Numbered from the stretch's first letter, positions 22,903 through 34,658 are shown. The stretch is 64,000 nt of DNA from Tomocerus qinae (GCA_020055645.1 CM034548.1:43454296-43518295), one strand, 5' to 3'. Program-made: numbers and translations. Notes: generated by a model from the letters alone, not told the origin.

Positions 22903-23121
22903 ATGACAACAATGTACAAGCATCACAGTGATTTACATTGTTGGGAGGCAAAGAAGGGGACGTCTAAAAATAGTATGTCAGGAAAGTTTCGGAAAGTCTT
23001 TTGCGACGCTTTTGATGAAATCATTGTCATTCATAGAGTGTGTGAGGCAAAGGCGAAAATTGCTTTAGTTCGAGCCCTAAATAAGTCCTTAAGCGTATAT
23101 ACTGATACTAGAACCCAATTG
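22903..23121 (+). CDS. Candidate first coding exon, 73 codons (hypothetical small protein)
   Basis: An ATG in good context (AATAAAATGACA) opens 73 codons that end exactly at a strong donor (CAATTG|GTGAGTATT, 23121/23122), phase 0. The translation has a natural-looking composition: charged, Cys-containing and low in Phe/Tyr runs (MTTMYKHHSDLHCWEAKKGT at the start, VCEAKAKIALVRALNKSLSV near the end). A TATA box and initiator stand upstream. It has no signal peptide, membrane segment or recognised domain. If unspliced, the frame continues only five more codons to TAG. TATA, leader, ATG, open frame, donor and a downstream acceptor (23480) come in the right order, which makes this one of the two best gene candidates here. 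Confidence 0.3.
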
Positions 23122-23480
23122 GTGAGTATTGCACGATAGATAAAGGCCTAGACTACAGACAACTTACTCGCTCCTTACTTTTAGCTCCCCATCATTTTTA
23201 CATGTGCTGTACATGAAATAAAAGAAAGCGTCGTCGTCGTGTACAAGCAAGTAATAGGATAGTAGAGTAAATCGGTCGAGTGTATAAGTAGCCCAGCCAG
23301 ACCAGACTACTCCTCTCTATATAATGTGTAGGTATATGATATTACGTCTACCCGTCTTGTCTGTGAATTGGAGATGATGTGAGATAGAAAAGGGAAAGAA
23401 GGAGTTAGTGTATGTCACGATGTTGTTGTTGTGTATACCGTTCCCTGCCTTCCGTGAGTTTGAGCTTTGGCTTTTTTCAG
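23122..23480 (+). other. Candidate intron with CGT repeat
   Basis: The stretch from GTGAGT to a pyrimidine-rich acceptor (GGCTTTTTTCAG, ending 23480) is 359 bp, a normal small-intron length for invertebrates. It contains a (CGT)4 microsatellite at 23229-23240 and a stop-rich sequence in the exon's frame. It depends wholly on the exon calls on either side. Confidence 0.25.
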
Positions 23481-23566
23481 ATGTTATGTACCTAATTGAA
23501 CGTAAGGAAGGAGAAAACAGTCTAGCCTCTATTCTTTCCTATATTATTTGTTATTTCCTTGAATAG
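23481..23566 (+). CDS. Candidate last exon of the 22903 gene model
   Basis: Joined in phase 0 to the 22903 exon this adds four codons (MLCT) and a TAA at 23493-23495, for a predicted protein of 77 residues. Another frame (phase 2 entry) stays open for 27 codons, reading VMYLIERKEGENSLASILSY onward to TAG at 23564-23566. That frame looks more coding-like but does not fit the phase of the upstream donor. Which frame, if either, is used cannot be settled here. Confidence 0.2.
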
Positions 23567-24117
23567 AATAATATAAAGGGTTTCAGACAGTCAAGAAGTT
23601 GCATATGCCTTTCTGTAGTATTTTATCACCAACAACGTCCTTACACCTAAATATTTCCACATCTAAAGTGTAAAGCACTAGTACCGTAAAGTAATCTATG
23701 CAAGTATAGCCGTATGAAGTTAAAATTACAGTCTCACTACTCTATATATACCAACTTGTTCTACGAAATGGTGTATTTTCCATGAATATAAGAATAATAT
23801 TACTACCGCCGTACCACAAGGCTTGGAAAATGTGTTAAGGCCATAGCGTGCAAGCTGCTGCTACAAAGTGCCTGTGCACCCTAACTTTATTTTCTATGTA
23901 GAGTTGAAACTAGTATTTTAGCGTAGTAGTAGTAGTAAGTGAAATAGCTCAGTTTCCTTCTAGACATCATAGCGCATTGAATTGAGATAGACTAGGCCAG
24001 TGGATTGGATAGGAAGTAAGCACGAGCTGAATGCTCCACATAAATGTTACGTAATGTAGCGTTGAGGAACTGTACTTATGTATGCAATGGCGGAGAAAAT
24101 AATAGTAAAGACTGGAA
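23567..24117. other. Non-coding with TAG repeat
   Basis: There is no gene. TAGTAGTAGTAGTA occurs at 23924-23937. The rest is unremarkable AT-rich sequence. Confidence 0.6.
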
Positions 24118-24139
24118 ATACTCCTGGAGTATATACTCC
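24118..24139. repeat. Triple inverted motif X-X'-X (7-bp unit)
   Basis: ATACTCC (24118-24124), its reverse complement GGAGTAT (24126-24132) and ATACTCC again (24133-24139) stand almost back to back. The middle copy can pair with either flank, giving two mutually exclusive hairpins or a 14-bp palindrome (24126-24139). Confidence 0.75.
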
Positions 24140-24901
24140 TCAACGTAAAAAATAGTACTACAATATTATTATAGCCTTTTCACCGATAAGAACATAAAAA
24201 GGGGCACTATTGAACAGTATAATATGCTTGAATGGACAAATTATTATGACGGGCTGATTTGGCCTCGAGGACAGCTCTATAGTTATTAATGCAATATTAC
24301 ATTCGTTTTACCTGCTCGTAAAATTTGGTTAACTGTACAGTGGACAGTGGCTATATTGTTGGGTCAATAACTTTAAGCACATGGCCATGAATTTCATGCA
24401 GACATAGTGAAAGTAAATAAGTAAATACACGGAATCGTAGTTCTGTCGTGCATTTTGTATGTAATGCTAAAACAAGTACGTTAATGGAATTAGTGCTAAA
24501 ACGGTCAAGGTAGACGTAGACAACATACAGTAGTAGAATACAAACAAAAGAGTGAGTGACCAACGAAATGATAGGCAAATTGCAAAGGGAAAGAAACCAG
24601 ACAGATAAAACAAATAGGCAGACAAAATAGTGAGAACTTTCAATATGAACTTTCAGTTCTACTAGTACTCACAATGTATCATGTGGAAACTCATTTTGGG
24701 TAGCAAGTTCTCGTAACAGGAAGAATTTCTGAACTGACCGACAATGAATTGTACACTATATTGGATTTCCGTATAGATACTGCCCACTGGAAATTAATTT
24801 GTATGATGCTATATGGTGCCGCTATAAAAATGTTAGACAAACTATTTAACTGTACGGGATGCTCTGAAAATGATAAACTGAAAAAGATAAAATTTTCTTA
24901 A
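24140..24901. other. Non-coding stretch
   Basis: No gene was recognised. A minus-strand frame at 24351-24578 (75 residues) has no motif and no supported ends. Confidence 0.5.
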
Positions 24902-25390
24902 ATGTTAAATGCCCATCAGTATTCCCTGTACCCGAATTTCCATAAAAATGTTGATGGACAGAGAGAAGGATTACACACCGTGATACAATCTGTCTGTAAG
25001 AATGTATATACACACAAGACACTCGGGAGAATCGGGAATCCGGCAGTAGGAAAGAAAAAGCTTAGGGACGTAGGGCAGCTAAGTTGTAATGTAATGTACA
25101 GCATAACAGATCTAATGGGATATAAGTTTAGCTTGTGTGTAGCTGATATGGATTGGACATTGGACTTGGATCTCCCATCTTCTCTGTATGTAGTAGTGAG
25201 TATTCTGTGTGAGTCTGGTCTGGCTGCCTTCGTCGTTTCTCCTCTGACTCAGTGTCGGCAGACTTTGCGGACCCGATCGAAGTTTGAAAAGGGAGAGCAA
25301 AAGGGGAGGAGAAAATTTATTTTGACGCTGGAGGTGAATGCCCGGCATCGGGCTCGTTCGGGCTCTCCGTCTCGTACTTTGTCGGTCTAG
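24902..25390 (+). CDS. 162-residue ATG-led open frame, hypothetical, doubtful
   Basis: The ATG-led frame (weak context, T at -3) runs 162 codons into a GC-rich zone. The first part reads MLNAHQYSLYPNFHKNVDGQ, the middle is hydrophobic (SSLYVVVSILCESGLAAFVV), and the tail is basic and Ser-rich. Minus-strand frames are open across the same DNA (24916-25104 and 25112-25348), so the length owes much to elevated G+C. No domain, signal or recognisable family is seen. It may be a chance frame in a promoter-type island. Confidence 0.15.
   Translation: MLNAHQYSLYPNFHKNVDGQREGLHTVIQSVCKNVYTHKTLGRIGNPAVGKKKLRDVGQLSCNVMYSITDLMGYKFSLCVADMDWTLDLDLPSSLYVVVSILCESGLAAFVVSPLTQCRQTLRTRSKFEKGEQKGRRKFILTLEVNARHRARSGSPSRTLSV
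25112..25348 (-). CDS. 78-residue frame leading out of a CpG-rich island, hypothetical
   Basis: On the minus strand, the ATG at 25348 follows the CpG-rich stretch and GC box (25360-25480) in the position a first coding exon would take. The translation starts MPGIHLQRQNKFSPPLLLSL and carries a basic, polar middle (SQRRNDEGSQTRLTQN). It is antisense to the 162-residue plus frame, so at most one is likely real. No donor of good quality ends it, and no family is recognised. Confidence 0.15.
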   Translation of the reverse strand: MPGIHLQRQNKFSPPLLLSLFKLRSGPQSLPTLSQRRNDEGSQTRLTQNTHYYIQRRWEIQVQCPIHISYTQAKLISH

Positions 25391-25490
25391 TCTCGTTCTT
25401 GTCTCGTCTGGCTAAGTTTTCCCATTTAATTCTAGGAACGCAGATAGTACTACACCAGACCTTCGCTCCCGCCCGCCAAAAACTTCTCTC
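25230..25490. promoter_or_regulatory. CpG-rich island with GC box
   Basis: Against an AT-rich background this stretch is rich in G+C and CpG, with repeated TCTCGT/GTCTCG units at about 25370-25410 and a GC-box-like CGCTCCCGCCCGCC at 25464-25477 (GGCGGGCGGGAGCG on the minus strand, Sp1/KLF type). Both strands have open frames next to it. It is the strongest promoter-like composition anomaly in the window. It could instead be an untranslated exon or imported sequence. Confidence 0.3.
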
Positions 25491-25912
25491 GACTTCCCTA
25501 CTATGATTATAGGCAGTTTAGCAACATACATCACTGAATTGCATTATAGTAGTTGTACTCTTATATCCTTAGAATATCATATCAGTATTACTATATCGAT
25601 AACATTCTCACTTTCTCACACATTTCGGTGGGACGTATAGGGGCCATGTATTTTCAGTTCTCGTGGCCCAACGGAGTTTGTCTGGCCTTATTGAAGTTCG
25701 TCTAAAGAGCCTTTGCACGAGTATTCACTACTTTTTCACTTCTTTCATGACATACTATACCCGAGCAGACAAAGCCAAAAAGCATAAAAACCTACGAGAA
25801 CTTACCGTCCCCCTCCCAAACACATATTCACCGAAAAGCCACAATAACCACATCCGACAGCATTACACACAGTACTATTGCTAATTATCGCATGCAAGTT
25901 AATTAATGGTAC
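25491..25912. other. Non-coding stretch
   Basis: The frame at 25663-25884 is motif-free and starts with TTG. Nothing else was seen. Confidence 0.5.
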
Positions 25913-25936
25913 TAGGTTAGGGTTAGTCAGGTTAGG
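25913..25936. repeat. TTAGG-like interstitial telomere-type tract
   Basis: TAGGTTAGGGTTAGTCAGG followed by TTAGG: two to three degenerate units of TTAGG/TTAGGG. TTAGG is the usual arthropod telomere unit. So short a tract may be a relic of telomere addition or break repair, or chance. Confidence 0.35.
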
Positions 25937-28900
25937 TCAGTCTTTCATTATTATTTGAAACTGCAGCATTTTTTGCTACACCATTATTTGTAGTATATTT
26001 CTCATTTTATCCTAGTTTAGGGTAAGTAAGTTCTTAAAGCCGACACAATTCCTGATATCTAGTTGAGTGACTCCCAACGTCTTGAATTTGTACTGGTCAA
26101 CGCAAAATTACCCTTCTTTTGATATAAGCTAATTTGTCACAATTTGTTGATGTCAAAGGGTACATACTCCGAAGAAACGTTTAATTTTCAGATATATTTC
26201 TTAAGGAAGTCATTGCAAAATAACCAAAGATTTATGGTCATCTTGAAACCAACATTGTTGATCCACCTATTTTGATTTATCATCTCCATTGTACTACCTC
26301 TACGTAAATTGATAGCTCTAAGTTTTATAATAATGTGATTGTTTCTTGTAATATAATAGCGTGATACGTCGTAGTTAAAAATGTCATGTCGGGTAAGTAC
26401 ACAAACTAGTCAACGGTGACATCCTAAATCTTTATATGTTTTTAAAACTGTCAAAAATTATTCAATATTAACTGCGACATATTATATAATATTATGTAAT
26501 ATACGTCAACCCGGTGTAATGGTTGGATGTGATTATTGCGGCTTTTGGGTGAAAATGTGTTTGGGAGGTACCTGAGCTAGAGAAATCTCATAAATGTAGT
26601 GAAGATAATTTTTAGCTTTGTCTGCTGAGCTATGACTCGGGTTATACAGTACAGACTTAGTGGTGGGTTAGGTGCATACAAACTTCTATGGTATTTAAGT
26701 GGATTGTTCATATACCATAATAGTAGTAGTACTTTGTATGGGATCTTTACAGTTCACAGTAGTGTTATCACAGGAGTGCAACGCATACATGGCCTTATGA
26801 CAGAAACTCTTTCTAGTAGTATGTTTGAAACATATTAAAGGAATAGTATACAGTGGTCGGGGAATAAGGTATAGGTGGACGACGTCTTTCTCCCTCTCTG
26901 TTACTACTTACGACATGTTATTTTCAACTTTACTACAAACTACTGACTGCATGCAGCCCGCTACTACTACAGCCTACTACTACTACGACTACTATTACTT
27001 TACTACGTACTACACATGGCTCGACTACTACACATTGCATTGCACTTACTATCTACATGCATGGTTCTATTCAGTACATGCATACTATGCGCCAACAGAC
27101 ATTAGGTATGTCAGTAGACATATAAACATTTCTATTGATATACATGCAACTAAGCCAGTATATTATAATATATTATCTCCACATACATATCTCTATATCC
27201 ACTACTACTTGGAACTTTCACGTTCCTATGTTTTGTAAGTGTAAGTTGCGTACAAGAGCGTAACGCAGATTCTTGATCGTGAACATGGCATTCGACTATT
27301 TTCCTGTCTCTTCTAACAAACATAGATACATTCATAATATATCTTTCAGAAACCTTGCCTTGCGCTTACCCAGCAAGCACAATTTCTTTACAAACCAAGT
27401 CGCTCACTTCGCAACTATGTTTTCAAAGCTTCTCCATTCGTTTCACGCTCTTGATGTAATTCGGGTCTAACCCAGGCAGGCAGAGAAGAGTGGAGCACAC
27501 TCTTATTCGCTCAATAACACCAGCAGAGTATAATATTATAGCATGTCCTCACTTAACTGACTTAACTCTTTGGATGCAGACGTATCCATATTATGAACAA
27601 ATAAACATCCTCCTGCTAAGTATAGCCAGGTCTCTGCATGAGTGTATCTTTTTTGTAGATACGCACAGATACTTATCTTATGTAGTATTTAAAGTTTCGC
27701 TTATACTCTCCACGTACAGACAGACACAACTCTCTGCTGCGTATACATACATTGATGCGCTTTTCTTCTAAAAATAAAATTGCACGTGGTGGAGCTTGTT
27801 TTCCTTATTTGGATCTATTTCTTCTGCTCCTTCTTCCTGCCCACCAAATCCCTTGATTCTGAGATGATTCTTGAGAGAGACTAATGCTTGCTCAACTCTT
27901 TTCCTTTATTTTCTTTTGGTTACTACATACTTACTCCACTTGCACTACTTCTCAAGACATCTCGACTCCTACATTCCACTACAGTTCCCGTTCCCTCTAT
28001 CAAAAAAGAGAAACACGAGCGTGGTCTGACAGGTTAAGGAAACCATGTAACAAAAATAAGGTTAAGTTAACGTTATCTCACTTCTTGGTTGCGTACACAT
28101 TGTATTATCTTGAATGCATGTCACTGTAATGCTATCTGGAGCTCTTCCTACTCCACTACTACATGCACCCGCTCCCTACTACACATTCTTCTGTTCTTAC
28201 CCCACGCTTATACCTTAAACAAATCAAAGAACCAATTCACATTATAATTACGCAACCCGGCACTAGAGAACTATTGAAATAATATGTACTACAGTAGGCG
28301 TCCACTTGTATCTATTCTACATCTACCACAGATTCTTCATTTACAAAAACACGTGCGGTTGTACTGTGGCTTACTCCACAACATTGCCTGAACAAATAAT
28401 GAGTATTTAGTATACATAATATCTATGCTTTTCAGTTACCTAAGAAATAATACATCTAGGACACTCATGCATAAATAACTTCTTCGATGCTCTCAATAAA
28501 TAATTAATATTTACATGTGTGAAATCGAAGACAATGTGATAATGATAATACATTAATAGTTTACGCATACGTGAGCAGAATAATTTATAACAATAAAGCA
28601 TTTGTACATGTTAATATGAAATATGTATGTACCACTACCAGTTGTCCTACTAAAATAAAATTATTATTCTTGTCGCATCATAGTTTAATAGGTAGGCTAT
28701 TAAATTATTTATCTCTGCTCAAGTAGCTACGTTATTAATCATTGTATACTTTTCCAGTTCAATTTTTTATTATAATATGAAAAAAGCTATTAATGATACA
28801 CTTGAAAAGGTAGAAATGAAACTAAAGAAATAAAATGTTATGAATAAATGGTAAGTGATATATTCCATTGCTTTAAATATATACCATCGATTGCTTATTG

Positions 28901-30064
28901 AAAACATGATAGCAAAATATGAATGAAATTGACTTTCTCATGCTTCATGCATTACAATTCTACATAATAGAAAGGATTTTGTAACGCTTGGGGTTAGTAT
29001 CAGCAAATCCTTGAAGTAATAAAACTTGGAAGCATTCTAGTAAGTATAATAAAATCATGCCCTTTAGTAGTAATAGTAAAAGGGATTGGAGTTGCATCTA
29101 GCAAAGGTATGTGGTTTTCAATGGCTACATAGGTTACTCTTAGACGAGCCATGAAAAATGAAATACGAGTCGCAGTCCCAATAATTCTAACTAAATAAGT
29201 GTTGTGATAGCGATACGATATCAAATATGGTCAACAAATCACTCAATTTGCCGCAAGCGGACAAAACTGAAGGAAATTAAACGGTGTGAGGAAAGCAAGA
29301 CCGAGACGAAAGAAGACTTGTTAGAAAAATAAACACGGTCAACTTGATAAGTTAGATCGAGTTACAACAGACGTGCACCAACAAACAGCTCGTAGGTAAG
29401 TAACAGAGCCACCCGCCCAACCAACCAATAAAACCACTCATGCTTTCTCCGATAGAAAGTTACAATTTCACTGCTGGACATTCGCTACACATTTAATTTG
29501 TTAACTCAAACTGGCGGCGACGGAAATTTTGTTAATTTGATACGAATCAACCTTTCCCTATATCTACACATAACAATTCAATTAAAGTGAGGACTTTCGA
29601 TATGCTCTACACCGTTCTACATATCAGTAACCTACTTACCACTATATAGCGACTAGAGATACAAATCTACTGCCACGCAGTAATAACTCGGAGGACCAAA
29701 TTCTCAAGTGTTTAATGAAGTGGATCTTTCTGTATTTTGGTTTGCTACCGAGTCACAGTCACAACAGAAAACGGTCGGGTGGCTTCATTCTACTCAGTGA
29801 ACCACGCTCACCGTACCAATTAATGCGTGTCGTAAAATTGCGAAAACACCAAAGAAGTAAAACACCATTTATCTTTTCTGGTTACCGCAGACTTTTTTAT
29901 TCAATTTGTACAACAGTATATCTATGCAATAGAAATATTTTGCTGTATACTATTTTTATTGCATGAAATTGATGCATTGAAAATGCTATAACCATAAAGG
30001 AATCATAAAGGTCAATCAGATGAAAGCTACCAAAAAACTAATTAAAACACAATAAAAGAAATGA
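25937..30064. other. Non-coding stretch with TAC repeats
   Basis: About 4 kb without a supported gene. A TAC-rich microsatellite is annotated separately. A good donor-like TAG|GTAAGT lies at about 29395. A 17-codon ATG frame upstream of it (29227-29280) ends in a stop before reaching it. The frames at 26632-26838, 26825-27238, 27273-27470, 27490-27771 and 27884-28129 are Tyr/Leu/Ser-rich translations of pyrimidine-rich, TAC-rich DNA and are not called. Confidence 0.5.
26961..27013. repeat. TAC/CTA trinucleotide microsatellite
   Basis: Interrupted CTACTACTAC units, broken by AGC, G and ATT, run across about 50 bp and translate to Tyr runs in the overlapping plus frame. This is the complement of the TAG tract type at 11045. 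Confidence 0.85.
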
Positions 30065-30200
30065 GATGGTCTGCAAATCCCGAAAAGTAATTTAAAAGAC
30101 CAAGATGTCGCTAAGGCATATTTGGAAGCACCAGAAAGGCACTGCAAATGCGTGAGAGGTCAAATGTATAGTCGTGAAAGACAGTACAAAGGTCACAAGG
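30065..30200 (+). CDS. Possible internal exon ending in a strong donor (weak)
   Basis: The plus-strand frame is open from 30065 and reads DGLQIPKSNLKDQDVAKAYL then EAPERHCKCVRGQMYSRERQ, a strongly charged, protein-like composition. It runs in phase 0 into a consensus donor ACAAG|GTGAGTAAA at about 30200. The left side is poor: an AG exists near 30065 but lacks a pyrimidine tract. No family is recognised. Confidence 0.16.
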
Positions 30201-31552
30201 TGAGTAAAGTCTTGGGGGAAAAGCAGGTTAGATTTATTTGTATGGGCTTAAACCCACATTGCTGTCATTACTTTGCTCTTATTGTATGGGTGTGTATCAA
30301 CGCTCGTCATAACAGAAGTTTACAACTAGGAAATGCGTGGCTATAATAAAAGTGGTGTGATTTGTAATGCTGCTTTACTTTGTGTTCCGTTCCGAGAATG
30401 AAGAATGGCAGATAGACGAAAGTCGAAAGGCATTTTGATGAATGAAGTGAAATGTGCCTACCGCTGCTAACTTGTGTTGCAGCTTGCATGCAGATATATA
30501 AAACCATAACCCAGGTTCTACTGGCTAGGTGTATCTAAACCTAAACCTTCATACAATATTCACCTAAAATACGCAGAAAAGGCTTTTACTTTTACTCAAA
30601 CCTTTCATGTCTTTCTCCTCGTGGAAATTTCCTAATGGCTAAGCTTCCTTTGTACCTACACATATGTATATTAGTCTGGCATACTTTTTCAGAAACTGCA
30701 GAGCAACTTACACATTTTGTACAACGCATTCTAATGAAAAGGGTGAGTGAGGTGAGTGCTTTGCTATCCAACAAATAATATTTTAATTAGAAACGAGATA
30801 AGCGTTCCCAAATTTCCTCTCTGCCTCCTTCATACATATCTTTGTAATTTCTTCAACGTCAATGCTATGCTAGTCAAGAATTCATTCATTAAACTAATAC
30901 AGTAGAGGACGGCAACAAAGTCCTGTAAATATAGGTCCGTAGTAAAATTCAGTTTACGGTTATCGCAAGATTGTTTAAGTGTATGCGCATATCCTGCACC
31001 CGCTGCGTTGATATTGAAGCCATAAGTTCTACGCATTTCTTACTACCACTGATAAGACTATGTAGAGAGTGCGTGATAAAAATAGAAATGGGTACACATA
31101 CACATATATCTGTATTAGTCTACCTGAGTTCTTTAATACTAGTATATTAGCATAGCTATGAATAAAAGAGTTTGCTAATTATGAAAATTATGAATTCAGT
31201 ATAGGTAAAGTATTTCCAAAAAGCCAAAAAGAAAGTCTAACCAATTTTAGTCACGTCAACTAAACCAATAATTACAGAGTACCTGTGTTGATAGAAATCT
31301 CTGTATGGAAAGAATGAAGACTAATTATAAGTTTGAAGTTTGTAAAGATTTTCAGAGGTACACAAATAGGATCCAATACAAGTATCAACATAAGTAGGCC
31401 GGTTTTTACTGGCTCGACGAAAGAGAGTTGTTGTAGGTGGGAATTTCTGTTTAAATAACATAGCTTGGCTGATATGATAGTGGGTGGAATAAGGGTGACT
31501 CGTGGAAGAACAAATAGACCCATTGACTCAAGTTGGTTTGGCTTGGCGGCTC
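30201..31552. other. Non-coding stretch
   Basis: A minus-strand ATG (30729-30727, AGAATGC) opens a 45-residue Cys-rich frame (MRCTKCVSCSAVSEKVCQTN at its start) down to 30592. It has no further support. The 115-residue minus frame at 31272-31619 has no motif. Nothing firm is called. Confidence 0.45.
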
Positions 31553-31573
31553 TGTGACTGTGACTGTGACTGT
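31553..31573. repeat. (TGTGAC)3 hexanucleotide tandem
   Basis: TGTGAC is repeated three times plus TGT. It lies in a locally GC-richer patch (about 31480-31830) that also holds the 10-bp tandem below. Confidence 0.85.
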
Positions 31574-31667
31574 TCAATGTGAACGACCTAGACTTTTCAA
31601 AGCCTTCTTTCCACGACAATCAACATCAACATCCGAAACAGAAGCACATGTGGTAGTCTCGTAAGTA

Positions 31668-31694
31668 GTCTGGTATGGTCTGGTATGGTCTGGT
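31668..31694. repeat. 10-bp tandem GTCTGGTATG, 2.7 copies
   Basis: GTCTGGTATG occurs twice in tandem, followed by GTCTGGT. Related TCTGGTCTCCCTGG-type sequence recurs near 32561-32580. Confidence 0.85.
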
Positions 31695-34658
31695 GCGATG
31701 TGATGTCAGTGCCAGTGGAGTGGCACTCAAGTCAAGTCTTGTCACTATATTATGTAATGTCTCCTTCATTGCTCGCCTGCCTACTACTACTCCACACATG
31801 CAAACACACATGGACGGAGACAGATAGTCGTACGACGACAGAGACTCTAGTTTACCCGCATTAATAACTAATATTACAGAAAAGTCAATTCATGCTAAAT
31901 GTAAGCCACTTACTTAATGACTATACTTATCTCTCTGCATATCCTAACATCTCTCTTAGACACAATAATGATATTACACAAGCCTATTATAGACGACATA
32001 CAAATTGTAGGTATACCTCTTCTGCGTGTGCATACACATACTCACAATATACACCATAATATTAAATATTTATAGTACATTGAACACATCTATACAAATT
32101 TTAGTGCGTAGACTAATCTCCGGATCTAAGTCACTTTGATTTCTATTGTTGGACCGCCTTTAATAGACTTTGGCTTGGGCTATACCTATGGTGCATACAT
32201 TATGCCATTCAGATATTAAGTTTCCAGATATGTTTAGTTATTCCGTAAGGAAAAGGGTTATTATATTATAATATAAGCGCTAGGTTTTTATATTTTCAGC
32301 TTAAGTAAGTATTATGCCACCAGTGCACTCGACTCCAGACACAAACAAACATCATAATATTGTACTGCACTTAAGCACTTTTAATACTACTAAGTATAGT
32401 GGGTAATGCGATGTAAACCGGGTATAGCCCACTCTGGGTATTATGTGCTTATTATGAGTAGCACTCGAAGAAACTCGTGCAGAGCAAGGAGGGCCTAACA
32501 CTATCGCCACTGTGGAGAATGAATAAGAGCATTCGACTCTATCTGTATCATCTGTCTGTTCTGGTCTCCCTGGTCTGGTCTGCTTGGCTTTTGTGTCATG
32601 TTTCTCCTTCCTTCGGTTTCATTTTGCACTGAATTATTGAAACATGCCCCTGCCTCCCCTATTAGCTACACATTATGTTTTATAACTTACGATAAGGATA
32701 TGTACGCACTAAATGCTCAATAGCCTCATCATTTTTTCATTGATCTTTCCCTTTTGAACCAAAGATAAATTGGCCACTATTCATGTAACTTTAGTCAAAT
32801 CTGGAAACCCCATACTTTATTTATCCTTACAGACATTTCTCAAGTAAACATCTTTTCAATGGTCACTACTAAGTGGGTGATACCAACCACCCCATTAAGT
32901 ACTTCTTACTAGTTCCTGTCTACATCCTCTACCTTTACGGCATAGTGCATTAGCCATCTATTGCTATCAAACTATCAATATCATGACAACATAGTATTTC
33001 AATCAATGAAAATGTACAAACCGATATGATTCATGCCAATTTATATTTTGGTAATTGCTTATTACGGGGCAAAGCATTGAAACTTAAATAAATTCGAAAG
33101 AGTAATACGGATAATGAAATAGATAATTTATAAGCATGAGAACATTCTGCAAAATATTGGTAAATATGTCATAGAGCGTAAATAGGTATAGTGTTAAAAA
33201 ATGAGGAGATTGGTTGCCCTGTTTGTGGAGCAAGTATAAATTACGCATTGATGACTACTGCAATTCATTCCTCATCTGTTAAGAGATTTAGATATCTGTA
33301 GTACCTATAAATACATACCTTGTTTGTTTTCTTTAAAGTATTTGGGCTAGCAAGTCGATTTGGGTTCACCAATTCAAATTCATATTTATGTGTGCTTAAT
33401 ATGTACATAATATTTATATTGACAATTGACTTACTACAATGCTAAAAATATATAAAAAACAAGAATTAAAATTTGTTGTTTATTACTGTTTGTCGTTACC
33501 AGTAAGCAAACATGGTAACTGGTCTATACATCGATACTTGTAAAACATGCATTGATAGTATGAATTGTATTTTTGAGATGAACAGATGAATTACTATGGT
33601 GAAAATAGTCTGAAAAATTAAATAAGTAAATAACTTAACAATAGTCACGTACACGTTTCAAAATAGGTTTGGTTTTGGTATATGCGTTGGTTAAGTTTGC
33701 ATCTGCATATAATGGTACTTGACACAATATAAAATATATGGATGGCATGAACTCAAAATCGGTACATGGTGTACATGAATTTAGACATGAAAAGTTTACT
33801 TATAAGAAGCTAGAACTTGGACATTTATTATTTAGTAATGCTTTATGCAAAATACTGCTTAAAACTGTGACCAAATATTAAAAAAGCTTCAAAATGAAAA
33901 ATTAGAAAAACTAAACAACAAAATTGCTTAAAATACATCAAAATTATAAAATTTGATGCGTTACTTAGAGAGAATGTCTTTTAATTTGACATGGTAGTTT
34001 AAAAAAGGGTACTTACAGTTTTGTAAATTGAAAAATATGGAAAATACCAATTTTCGCTGAAAGGGTTAAGCATAAGATCCTTAATATGTTTTATACTTAT
34101 TATAGATAATTATGTGTATACAGTGTCAAATAACTTAAACAATGATAGTATCAGTGCCTAAAAATGCTTTTTATGTGTAAAAATAATTTAGCTATAAGTG
34201 GCCAAGAGCACATGTTGTTAAATGCATATCCAGGTTCTGCTTATTAGGCTGCTACAAATGAACGGTAGTGAAAATGATACGGATAGGGGAAGAAGTAGGC
34301 ATGGGGTAAGAGAAGTTGATACAAAGTCTCATATAAGTATGTGCCCAGAAAAACTTTAGTAAAGATGAAACGTTATGTATATATGTATGACGGTAGCGAT
34401 ATACAAATTGTTATACTATTAAGTAGTAATGTATAACAAAGGATATAATTAGGAATGTACATGGCATAGATGCATAATGTAGGCATGTAGTCCGTATGAA
34501 TTTAGGCAGCTCGGCCGAATTTGTAACGTGATACATAAATATAGTTGTTGGGGATAGTATCTGATATCTGTTCATTAGAGATATAGATTAGTCTTTGGGT
34601 AGAGATAATGCCTTATCGCAGTTGAATGTGAGTTCATTGTGGATGGTGGAGGAGAGAG
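31695..34658. other. Non-coding stretch, no gene seen
   Basis: About 3 kb of AT-rich DNA without an open frame over 60 codons in either direction that deserves a call. An acceptor-like TATATTTTCAG at about 32300 is followed within five bases by a donor-like GTAAGT, which cannot form a normal exon. Confidence 0.6.

Noticed and set aside
26470-26510. ATATTATATAATAT palindrome
   Set aside because: It is 14 bp of pure A/T; such palindromes are expected in AT-rich DNA.
26825-27238. 137-codon plus frame
   Set aside because: It begins with TTG and is dominated by Tyr runs from a TAC repeat.
32290-32310. Acceptor TATATTTTCAG followed by GTAAGT
   Set aside because: The implied exon would be five bases long.
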